A stretch of 64,000 nt of DNA. Origin: Cordylochernes scorpioides. Taxonomy: Eukaryota; Arthropoda; Arachnida; Pseudoscorpiones; Chernetidae. The stretch lies in the NCBI GenBank assembly GCA_030710605.1, contig CP092879.1, positions 21,181,706 through 21,245,705 of the forward strand, written 5' to 3'. Position 1 is the first letter of the stretch, and the number at the start of each line of letters is the position of its first letter. This document shows positions 35,723 to 45,198 of this stretch, one piece after another. The position numbers and the translations under genes are program-made. A model generated the notes under the pieces. That model had not been told where the DNA came from. It saw nothing but the letters and a program-made list of their open reading frames with translations, and did no database searches.

Positions 35723-36328
35723 TGAAAGTGTGTTTAGTAGGAAGGATATATTCTGTTGATGCTACAGATGAGAGTAGTTTGTCGTAAAATTGGTGTCATT
35801 CTTGAAGCGATATGTTTCCTTGAATAAAACTTCTTTTTTTATAAATGCTTATTGTTTTCCAAAAGTTATTAGAGTCATGAGTATTGCTTGATAAATGTAC
35901 ATGCAATGATTGGTAGTATTTTTTCTCTTTATTTCTAATTCATGCAGCATAGAATTTCTTTTTTGAAATATAGTTAACACGGTATATTTCTTTTTTTGAT
36001 TTAATGTAGATTTTAAGATGGGATTTAGTATTCTTTTTTTGTTAGATAACATTATCGATCAAACCAGGGCTTTGAATTTGGGTTCAATGTTTTGGATCTT
36101 CTCTGCATCCCCGCTTTGCCCATATTATCAATGATTTTATCAGTTGAAAGCCTCATTATACACTATCTATTGAGTGATTCCAATTCAGGTGTATTTCGTT
36201 TAGTGTCTGCAAGTAAAACGGTGAGTTCTCATGTATCCATCTATAACTTGTTAAAGGTGTTGGATTTGTATGTCTCGAGTGATTCACCATCGACTGTAAT
36301 GAGGTAATTCTGCGATCAGAACCGGGCA

Positions 36329-37105
36329 CTAAAGGGCAGACAAGGTGATAGGGAGATGGTCCGAGTATGGAGAACATTCAACTTGGAAGTTATTAATTAG
36401 ATCCAAAAGCAAGGGGGTCACCACAATGTAATCCAAGACCGAAGAGCCACGGTCTGAGATGTAAGTAAAATTGCCATTTTGATCTGCCATCGGTGTGCCA
36501 TTTAATATTGTCAGTAAACTATTGTCGAGGAACTCAACAAAATGGGTTGCATTTGGAGAGATCATCTTATCACTGGAATTACGCTGTGAGAAAATATTAG
36601 AAGAGAGCGCAAATACATTGTGAAAACCGCCCATAGATCCCGTTCGAATGTTAAGGTCACCCGCCGGCATTATTTCGTAGCCACGTAATAATCTTTCCTC
36701 AATAAACCTAAATAGTTTGTTTAGATTGATTTTAAAAATATCACCAGGTGGTAAATATGCGACTAGTATACAAAGTTTACATATAGAGGTTTGTTTAAAA
36801 CAAATTGAAATCCAGTTAGGCTCAATTTTTATTTTGTAAATATAATTTGCAAACATTTTACTGATTCCAACTAGTATTCCACCAGACTGTTTTCCAGTCT
36901 TGCAGCATCTTGTAGCCAGCGATTCATAAATAGCAAATTCATGTATGTCAACTTGTATATTGCGGTCGAGCCAGGTTTCTGCAAGTTCAAAAATATGATA
37001 ATGTTTTACATAGTCGAGAAGATTAAACAAAGAACTAGCTCTCATGTATCCATTTATGTTCCAGTATAAAATGTTCCTTAGAATTTTTACATTTAGTCGA
37101 TTTCA
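36329..37105 (-). pseudogene. LINE ORF2: apurinic/apyrimidinic-type endonuclease
   Basis: It starts near 37,105 with ILYWNINGY, typical of LINE endonucleases. It continues through ETWL (catalytic Glu), PAGDLNIR (catalytic Asp/Asn), GNFTYIS...SSVLDYIVV and ends with the SDHLP motif. All catalytic blocks of the domain that nicks target DNA are visible in one frame of 238 residues. The domain is followed by a linker at about 35,730-36,320 that is split between frames. Confidence 0.88.
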
Positions 37106-37149
37106 GTTGTAGGTCTGGTGATACTACCCATTCTCCCCCGTTTGAATTT

Positions 37150-37969
37150 TCATCCAGTTGCTATAACTCCGCACCCTCCTTGGTGGTAATTTTACCATTG
37201 AAAACCTGATAAACTGTTCCATTAACAATCAGTTTATTATCCCTGAGTTTTGCTGTGATTCCTTTGTTTATAAATTCTTTCGATTTAGGTATCAACAGTC
37301 GGCGTTGTTCTCTAGTACTAGGAGAGTAGTCCTTGCTTACGAAGATCTTTAAATCCCTTTATTTAAATGAATTTTTAAATATCTTTTTTTCTCTCGCTGT
37401 GTTCTGGAACCTCTACCAACACTGGGGCTTTGTACTTTTCGGATAACCTCCTGCACCTGGAAATAACGATCTCATCCGAGATCTGCATCTTGTCTTTTAT
37501 CAAACTTTTTATTTTGGCGCGGGATTCATCAGGATTTTCACTTCCGTTACCTTCCATTCCGTAAAAAATCAAATTCTTCTCTCTGTTTTTCATCTCCATA
37601 AAACTTACTCGACTCTCAAGTTCTCTATATTTTTGACATTCACTTCAACGGCGCTTGGAGTTAATTCCAGAGAAGATTCAAGCTGCTGTACACGGGTGTC
37701 AAATTTCTGCATCCCCAGTTCAATCGCAGATAGCCTAGATTCGAGTTTGAGCCCCAATCATCCATTTTAGAAGAAAGTGCCGCAATCAGTTCTTTTAGGT
37801 CTTTCTCCATAGGCGTTTCTATAGTTGTTTGTCTTGTAACTTTAGGGCCTGGGTTACTCTCGATACCAAAGATCAATAACAATGCTAGTATTATAATTCT
37901 CAAATTTGACTTACTATAACAAAAACGTATAGAGAGCCCAATTTCTTTCACTTGATCTGAAGCAGTCAT
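37150..37969 (-). pseudogene. LINE ORF1: 2A-like motif, coiled coil, RRM-like domain
   Basis: From the ATG at 37,969 the protein has a hydrophobic stretch IIILALLLIFG followed by IESNPGP at about residues 36-42. This matches the 2A ribosome-skipping signature ExNPGP, except that the usual D before I is G. The coiled-coil part follows, broken by a frame shift near 37,745, where another frame continues with heptad-like sequence. A further break near 37,600 leads to MKNREKNLIFYGMEG, the start of an RRM-like ORF1p domain, with RCRRLSEKYKAPVLVEVP. The C-terminal part, YSPSTREQRRLLIPKSKEF, lies near 37,320-37,260. The role is nucleic-acid binding in the retrotransposition particle. Confidence 0.75.
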
Positions 37970-38290
37970 CCTTTCGCAATTTGCATCATTTTCATCGATA
38001 AAATCATAATTTGCTTAACCCAGCAACCAGCCGACGCGCTCATTTACATGATGAGTGATGCATAAAAACAAGATCCATGTATATATTAGGCCTATATTCA
38101 TTTTTCCCTTCCTACACTCTTTTCTTCCGAGAAATAAAAGAGAAGTTTCCTCTTTCCCTGTACAAGAACTAGAGTAAATCAGCAGAAAAGCAAAAACTAA
38201 AAAATATCGAGAAAATTTAAATACTTAACGGGAGCTGTAGTTACCTGCTGCTTCTTCGGTTGGCCACCTAGCGGGGAATCCTAATTAGAT

Positions 38291-38427
38291 ATTACTGGTG
38301 AGGCAAATTTATGATAGAAACAAATATTCCTATTGCTCTTATCCTTATTAGAAACCTTTTTTGGGGCTGGCACATCAGTTGTGAGCCCTTTCATCTCGTT
38401 ATTCCAGTTAAAACTGCCACACAGCGA
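38291..38427. repeat. Tandem array of about 180-bp units, right remnant
   Basis: This continues the third unit beyond the LINE, from ATTACTGGTGAGG to 'ttattccagttaa', after which the similarity is lost. Confidence 0.85.
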
Positions 38428-38538
38428 TTGACTAACACAATGGCTCGAAGATTTAGCACTGTTGAGCCAAGATCTCCCAATATACCTTTTGTTGTATTAG
38501 AGTAGAATATCGTATTATATGGAAATACGTACATTGTT

Positions 38539-38893
38539 GTTGTTGCCATGTCCAATGAAGAGCCTCAAATGTCTCCATGCATCTCTATCACAGCAGTCGC
38601 AATGTCTTCTATCTTGGGTGTGTAAAGCTGCTGCCTTGGGTCCATGTCAATTTTCTGAAAGGCTGCGGCCATTTTCTGGGCATGAGAATATGTGGATAGG
38701 TGTTAGATCTACACCAGTAGAGTTGTTTCATGTCCTGTAAGTTCTTGTGCCATCTGGTTGTATTGTCATTCCTTTGTAGTGTTTCGTTCTGAGTCTTGTT
38801 ATTTCGCATATTTGATCTTTTCTTATCTTTTGTTGAATTTTTTTGTATTTTTCCAAAGCATCAGCGTGAAAAATACCGACATTTTCTCTTTCT
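38539..38893 (-). mobile_element. 5'-truncated LINE fragment with target duplication
   Basis: A 15-bp duplication, AATACGTACATTGTT, flanks it at 38,524-38,538 and 38,894-38,908. On the minus strand it encodes the end of ORF2: DLTPIHIFSCPENGR (zinc-binding type), then HTQDRRHCDCCDRDAW, ending in a CAA-repeat tail. A related fragment sits in both duplication copies near 22,300 and 58,155. Confidence 0.82.
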
Positions 38894-38908
38894 AATACGT
38901 ACATTGTT

Positions 38909-39820
38909 ACATCTATATAGTTGGTGCATCAATGTGTTATACGCAATGATTTAGATATAATGACATCATCTCTAAAGGGAATTTAAAACTATTTTAATAT
39001 CTCGAATATTTTTATATAAATATAACTGTTTAATTCTCTTTCTGATATGTAAATAGATTGAGAGGGCCTGGCTCATCAATGGTGAACCCCTGCAGCGGTT
39101 TCTCTAGTTTAATCTTCAATACCGCTTTAATATTACATTATCCTGTATTTTTAGAAAACCGATACTGTTTAGGATTTTAGGTGCTTATTTTGGTGCATAT
39201 ATATTATTTAAAAATATTCTGATTTTGGAAATATTGAGATATAAATTTATCACTTGCTGATGCTGATTGTTTTGAGTTCATAAGCATTTTAGTAGTTTGT
39301 AGTCGTGATATTTTGAAAAATAATAAACACAGTTTTAATCAGAATTTGTCTTAATAGTGCTAATGTAATATTGAATACATAATTTGAGAAAGTGTTACCT
39401 GACCTAAGACATGAGGAATAAATAAAATAGAAAAACTTTAATAAGTATTTACATAATTATAAATGGCTCTGAGACGGCTAAAGAAAAATAACAACAATAG
39501 GTTATATAAAGGGAAAGCCGCGATATCTGGTGGTCGACTTTACAGAGTGTGGTTTGTTTTAGAAAATATAATTTTAAATTGAAATATAATGTTTTATATA
39601 ACATATGAATGTTATAGTAGAATTATTTTATTTCAAAATTATAATTTCATAGATTAAACTATTCTGTTAAATCGACCGCCAGAGGTCGCGCTTTCCCCAT
39701 TGTTGTTTTTTTCCAATGGCCAGCTCAAATCTTTTTGTAAATTTTGTAAATATGTTTTTCATTTTTTTATTCTTACGCCTTAAGCCAGGCAGTGCTTCTA
39801 TCAAATTATGTTTTTATATA
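38909..39820. other. AT-rich stretch with one worn repeat core
   Basis: About 39,055-39,120 is a core of the hammerhead-like family in minus sense ('ggctcatcaatggtgaacc'). No gene was seen. Confidence 0.5.
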
Positions 39821-40312
39821 CAGTGTACTCCGCTTATAACGAAGTCGCATTATCCATGACAATCACTTTGTTATATCCGAAGTTTGTTATATCCGCAGTT
39901 GGAAAAAAAAAAGTTTTGTACCAATAATTTTATTTACTATTCAACTCAAAAGAGCAACACAAAGATCAATAACAACCTCATCAGGTGTTTTTGGAGAAGT
40001 AGTTTGTGATTTTCTTTTGTATATTATTAACTTATTTGTTGTGTATCATTAAATTTGTGTCATTCACACGTTGTAATTTGATATATATTAGTCAATTATA
40101 ATGGTAAATGAGAAAACTTCGTTATAAACGGATAAAATAAAAATTTATACATGCAAATCACTTCGTTATAAGCGAAAATTCTTTATATCCGATTTCGCAA
40201 TATCCAGAGTTATTTTAATGGTTTAAGCCCTTCTTTTCTTTCGTGCAGACTATTTCATTCGCTATATGCGGAATTTCGCTATAACCGACTTTGTTATAAG
40301 CGGAGTACACTG
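39821..40312. mobile_element. Pogo/Tc1-type MITE
   Basis: TA at 39,819-39,820 and 40,313-40,314. The terminal inverted repeats read CAGTGTACTCCGCTTATAAC and its complement. Internal subrepeats of 'ttgttatatccgaa' are present. No intact transposase is encoded in its 492 bp. Confidence 0.92.
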
Positions 40313-40554
40313 TATTCCTTTAGCTCAATTAAAGCAATATTAATGAATAAAACTATTTTTTTATTATTATACTTTCAAGATTTTTGCCACGACTGCATTA
40401 CCAATACCATTTAGTACTAAAAAGAACCAGAAAATAATTAGTAGCATAATCCTCAAGATAATCAAAATCCACAGAAAATAGTGTTATTTCTTAATATATA
40501 TACACGAAGAAACCCTTTCACAATATTCAATATATTTTTATGGAAAATTTATAA

Positions 40555-40762
40555 TTCGAAACTATTATAGACGCGTAAGATTATTTTTAAAATAAAACAA
40601 TTTCTACCGCCCTTACTGCAACGGAAAAATTAATGGGAGGGCCTGGCTCATCACTGATGGGCGGAAGGGCGGTAGAATAGTTTTATTTTAAAAAGAATCT
40701 TACGCGTCTATAATAGTTTCGAATATTGATAACAGATGGCGCGCTAATGCATCATAATATAA
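40555..40762. mobile_element. Palindromic MITE of the hammerhead-like family (core shortened)
   Basis: The arms 'attcgaaactattatagacg' and its inverse are almost perfect over about 60 bp. The core is cut short after GGCTCATCA, so only half of it remains at the centre. The tail has 'agatggcgcgctaatgcatc'. Confidence 0.85.
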
Positions 40763-41202
40763 AAGTTATAATGTTATATAATTAATATTTTAATTACACC
40801 TTTTTTGATTGGAAACAGCTTTCTCCAGATTTAGTAATTAGTTGTAATAACTGTAAAATTAAAGCTAAGAAACCATCGTTTATTGCGGTTCAAAACTTCA
40901 ATTTTAATATGGAATTTAATAAATAGAAAATATGAGATTTTCAGATCATTTTTAATTAAAAATAGCTGAATAAATTAAGAAAATGTTTTAATAATTAAAA
41001 AGGTTTAGGAAAACTATGAAAATGCATTCAATTTTAGATAGACCATATTAGAGTGTTATTTTAAAGAATTATATTTTAAAATACCTTTTTTTGTTTAAAT
41101 TTTCTATTATGTTTAAAATTTTATATATTAGATTAAGGACATAAAAACAATGCGAATTATTGAATTTTCAAAGATAAAAAGAGCGCTATTATACTTCTAT
41201 TT

Positions 41203-41251
<49 letters not shown>

Positions 41252-41368
41252 TTTCATAAAAAATAAAAATATATATTTTTATGCATTAGAGCGCCATCTG
41301 TTATGAAAATTAGAAACTTTTATATTATATTTATATATATCTGAAAATAGAGCAATTCATATTCAAAT
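40763..41368. other. AT-rich stretch with (TA)n
   Basis: A TA run lies at 41,215-41,244. Nothing else was recognised. Confidence 0.6.
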
Positions 41369-41575
41369 CATTAGATAATAAAAAAGGCATATATTGGATT
41401 GAATAAAAGATTTATTTGCCGATATATCGGTTGGCTGAACGCCAACCTTTATCATATGCATATACAGTGTATACAAAAATGTAATGCCTCGATAAAGGTT
41501 GGCCTTCAGCCAACCGATATATTGGCAAATATATATTTTTCTCAATCCAATATATGCCTTTTTTATTATCTAATG
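41369..41575. repeat. Foldback element with about 85-bp near-perfect arms
   Basis: The arms start 'cattagataataaaaaaggc' and end in its inverse. They hold 'cgatatatcggttggctgaa' and 'ccaacctttatc' in inverted copies around a spacer of about 35 bp. The two antiparallel ORFs here arise from this symmetry. Confidence 0.9.
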
Positions 41576-41594
41576 TATATATAAAGAGACAAGG

Positions 41595-41860
41595 GTGACC
41601 TCTTCCGTCAAAACAGACATCTAAAATCAGACGCCATCTATTGAACGTCGCCGCAAACTAACGGCCTCGGGTCGGTGACAAAGCCACAACACCAGCTTTG
41701 GCAAACTGAAAAGCGTCACCTAGAGACCATGGTTTCGGGCTAATGGCCCTCGTCAGCCTAGGGCGGACTTTATTCCATGAGATCCACACGGGATCTAATG
41801 GAATCTTGACAATCTGCCAAAGAGGTGTTTAGCTGGAAAAGTGGCTGGGCCAAATCTATG
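41595..41860. mobile_element. MITE of the GTCAAAA-ended family
   Basis: It starts 'gtgacctcttccgtcaaaac' and carries 'gacgccatctattgaacgtc', 'cgggtcggtgacaaagcc' and 'gagatccacacgggatc'. The right end is less clear. Confidence 0.7.
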
Positions 41861-43545
41861 GCTAAAAGAATCATACGCGTCTATACTAGTTTCGAGATTT
41901 AAATTTACAAAAATATTACCTATCTTTACACATAGGCTATTCCAAGGGCCAGATGTTGCAGCCCCGGCGCTACGTGTATAGAGTATACGCGGCCTCAAAT
42001 AAAGGGCCAGACATTGCAAACCTTGCTCCGAATTTTCAGCTTTTAAAGCAAATTTTAACTATTTATGATAATATTTTCAAATATAAATCCAAAAAGTCAA
42101 CCTCAATTTAACATATCTACTCTAGATTTGTGTCCATATCACAGATGTTCTAAAATGATTTTCCCGTTTCTTGAATAATAATAGCTATATATAAAACATT
42201 TCTTATGTTGAAAATAGATGCTCAAGGTTCGCTTCAATATATTATAACAACTTTGACCTATTTATTCAGAACAAACTTAATAATTCCTATTGTAATCAAA
42301 CCATTGTTAATTATTTGGCCTTTTCAAGCCTTAGAGATAAATCTGATGTATTCTCAAATAGCGGAACCTTATTCGCAGTAAATCTTCCTCAGGGTCCTAT
42401 GTTCCGAAGTTTATTTAGATAGAAACATATTTATATTTACTTCATATATCAGCTTATTCTAGATGCAATCATTTTTTTTACTAATTTGGCATATCTTGGT
42501 CATGTTTTCTCAATGACAACAAAGAACGCTCAATAATATCATGGTATTATATTGTTAGACAAAATATCAATGAAATTGGCAGCAAAATGAGTTGATTAAG
42601 GAGAGATTCATATTCGTTTATATGTACATCGAAAGGTTGGCTTCCATTTCTCTTAAATGAAGTAATGTTTGCAAATTAATTTTGACCAAAATAAAGTACT
42701 TTTTAAATCATTATATCTACTTTATATAAATTTGAGAAAATATAACTTCAGCAGAATTACCAGCCATGATATTCATATGATCGAATAGCAATTAGTATTA
42801 TTTACTTTTAGATAGGATATGAGGCGCTTTCGTCAATTCGTCCCAAATACAAAGATTGTTTTCATGTTCAACATTTTATATTCCATATAATCGCGAATAT
42901 CTTCACAAAAAATAAGCTTGATTCATTAAGAAATGAGTAAAGATCAAATATATTTCTTTTGAATCCATTTATATCAAAATAGTTTTCAAAAATCTATCAA
43001 TTGTTGTTACTAAGTTTCTAAATATCTTTCTAAATGTTTTAAAATAGTTTGATTAAATAAGAATTAATATTTTTGTGAGTTGTATATATCATATGAACAG
43101 AAAATATATATTAATATGTCATAAATTTTGATTTTAAAAATTACTAAATCGTGGAATGAACATCGAAATATTTTGAAAAATCTAAATATATTTGTGGGAT
43201 TTCAACATCATGCTACTCTAATGACATTGTTTGCTTCTCCCTCTCCTCTCGGAGACATGGGCGCCACTTGCTATGTTCTTTGTAGGTTTGAGAAATTGAG
43301 ACACTAAAATAACAAGAGCTTTCGAGCGCACCTCTCTTCAACTGGCTGGTGGAAAAAATGAAAATTATTCTTTTCTGTCCTCCAAGCAGTTGAAAAAAAA
43401 AAACATGTTTCAAGATTTAGTTCACCAAATGAAAAAACGCTTCACACACCTCACGGGTTTCTCGCTTCACTGAATAAATAACTATTTATTAGTTCTCTTG
43501 AAAAAATATTTTTCAAAAAGATATTTTCCTTATTGATAAAAAATA
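41861..43545. other. AT-rich region, nothing coding recognised
   Basis: About 41,860-41,895 is an end fragment of the hammerhead-like family ('aagaatcatacgcgtctata'). The ORFs here lack supporting signals. Confidence 0.5.
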
Positions 43546-43751
43546 CAATCATGAACATAAATGAGTGAAGTTGTACTATTTAGCGTGTATATCGGGATTC
43601 AGACAATAACTCTGAAAGATATTATAGCGACCTTTATTGAAGATACAGGAGATAACCAAGTGTGAACAAAATGTTCTTTGTCTTCAAAAAACAGAGGACC
43701 GGCGACATCAAAGCTTTCAACTTCCTTAAGTTTTTTTTTTTACCATGAATG
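43546..43751. mobile_element. CACTCATG-type MITE
   Basis: The ends 'caatcatgaacataaatgag' and 'ttttaccatgaatg' are worn inverted repeats next to TA. The inside has 'atcgggattcagacaataac' and 'gacctttattgaagatac'. Confidence 0.75.
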
Positions 43752-44355
43752 TAGTTAAAAATGAACATTCCTTGTTCTAATAACCTAAGGAAAATGCGGG
43801 AAAAACCTAGCAATATCTTCGAGTTGTAGAGAAAATGCGAAAAATATTGTTACGAAGCTTTCCAGCGGTCGATTTTTTGTGAACAAGGTTTCTAGGAAAA
43901 CAATATGGATTTGCTGTGGATACAGCTTAGTGAGATTTACTTTATTAAGAGAGTTTAATAATTATATACAATAGATGTATTCATTGTCCGCCACAAGAAG
44001 GATTCTCCTCGTTTACCGTCTTCCCGGTTAATCCACACGGTCACACGCCAAGAAACCACTTCTCGCGTCTTTTGTCACTGCTGATGTGACCAAAACTGTC
44101 CGTTCTTCCTCTCACTGGAATGCCGTCCTGGCGCCTGACCCCTCACACGTGGGCCATCCCCCGTAGGGTGGGATCTTTCCCTCTTGGTTAACTTATAATT
44201 CAAAGATGAGTGGATTATCCAGATAACATTATTCTTAAGTACCCTTTCTAAAGGGTGATGTCCTTTGAAAGATAGAAATCTCTGAAATGTAAGCAATACT
44301 TTTAAAAAACGGCCTCCAAGGTTAAGCTCATTGCTTTATTTATACCTTCTCTCAG
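43752..44355. other. Upstream flank of the candidate exon
   Basis: It contains a moderately GC-rich stretch at about 43,980-44,180 without a recognised feature. Near its end a pyrimidine-rich tract, 'ttatttataccttctctcag', makes a strong splice acceptor at 44,354-44,355. Confidence 0.45.
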
Positions 44356-44558
44356 GTTTTTGGGTATTATAAACCCTTCTATGGGATTATATGACAAAAC
44401 AAATACTCCTTTAGAAAGGCTTATAATACCAAAAATCTCGAGAGAATGTATAAAAGAAGAAACCTATCATCGAAGGCCGTTTTTTAAATTAGTTATGTCC
44501 TTACTCAAATACAATCCTTCCGTTAAATTGCGCCATAATATAATTGAATTTGATATAG
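44356..44558 (+). CDS. Candidate internal exon of a host gene
   Basis: The 203-bp segment is open in one frame (phase: G, 67 codons, G). It is bounded by a strong acceptor, TCTCTCAG, and a consensus donor, ATAG|GTGAGT. The encoded part begins FLGIINPSMGLYDKTN and ends LRHNIIEFDI, with a basic middle (HRRPFFKLVMSLLKY). Splice signals in the right places, an open frame and balanced amino-acid content support a real exon. The family is not recognised and neighbouring exons were not found. It is not part of the duplicated block, which begins about 640 bp downstream. Confidence 0.5.
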
Positions 44559-45198
44559 GTGAGTTAAATTTTTATGAATAAAAAACAATTACTAACTTTT
44601 TCCCTGAAAAATGGATAAAATATTGAACGAGTCATAAGCAATAGTGGTGGATCCTTGATTTGGTGTTGTTAGTTTAACCTTCCAGTCCGCTCTATGTTCT
44701 CTTGTATTTGACAAGTCTTATCCGTTTCTTTAGAGGGAATAGTGTTGGAAGTTTTCAATGGAAAATATAAAACTTTGAAAATATAAACTATACAATGCAA
44801 CAATTATTCAATACAAGTATATATAAAGGCGCGTATCGTTCAATTTTCTTCCTAAAGAAATTCTATAATATACCTGTTTAGATATAAAATAACCATTCTC
44901 ACCAAAAAAAATAAATATTTTTATTTTCAAACATTTCGCTTTTTTTTTCAAAATTATAAATAGAAAAAACAAACTCTAAAGAAGGGGAAACATTTTAAAA
45001 GTAGACCTGTAAAAATAATAAGAAAAATAAAATCTAAAAAAAAACGGAAAATGTGTAGAGAGCGACAAGCTTCAGACTAGTTTTAAAATATTTCGGTCAA
45101 ATTTTATTTAAAAAAGAAAAGCAATATGTGGCGGAGAAATATTAAAATGAATAAATAAATATAACGAGAGAGAAAATATAGCATTGCACATTAATATA
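44559..45198. other. AT-rich stretch before copy B
   Basis: A weak core of the hammerhead-like family may lie near 44,640-44,700. No gene was seen. Confidence 0.4.

Larger units (their letters stand above)
33640..38279 (-). mobile_element. LINE (APE-type non-LTR retrotransposon), near full length
   Basis: A 16-bp target duplication, CCTAATTAGATATTAC, flanks it at 33,624-33,639 and 38,280-38,295. The minus-strand order is 5' UTR, ORF1 (2A-like motif, coiled coil, RRM-like domain), then ORF2 (apurinic-type endonuclease, reverse transcriptase, C-terminal CCHC-like motif), with a (TTG)n tail at 33,640-33,653. At 4.64 kb it seems nearly full length, but several frame breaks make it inactive. The clade is not certain. 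A two-ORF element with an APE-type endonuclease and a short simple-repeat tail fits the Jockey/CR1/L2 side of the LINE tree. Confidence 0.92.
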
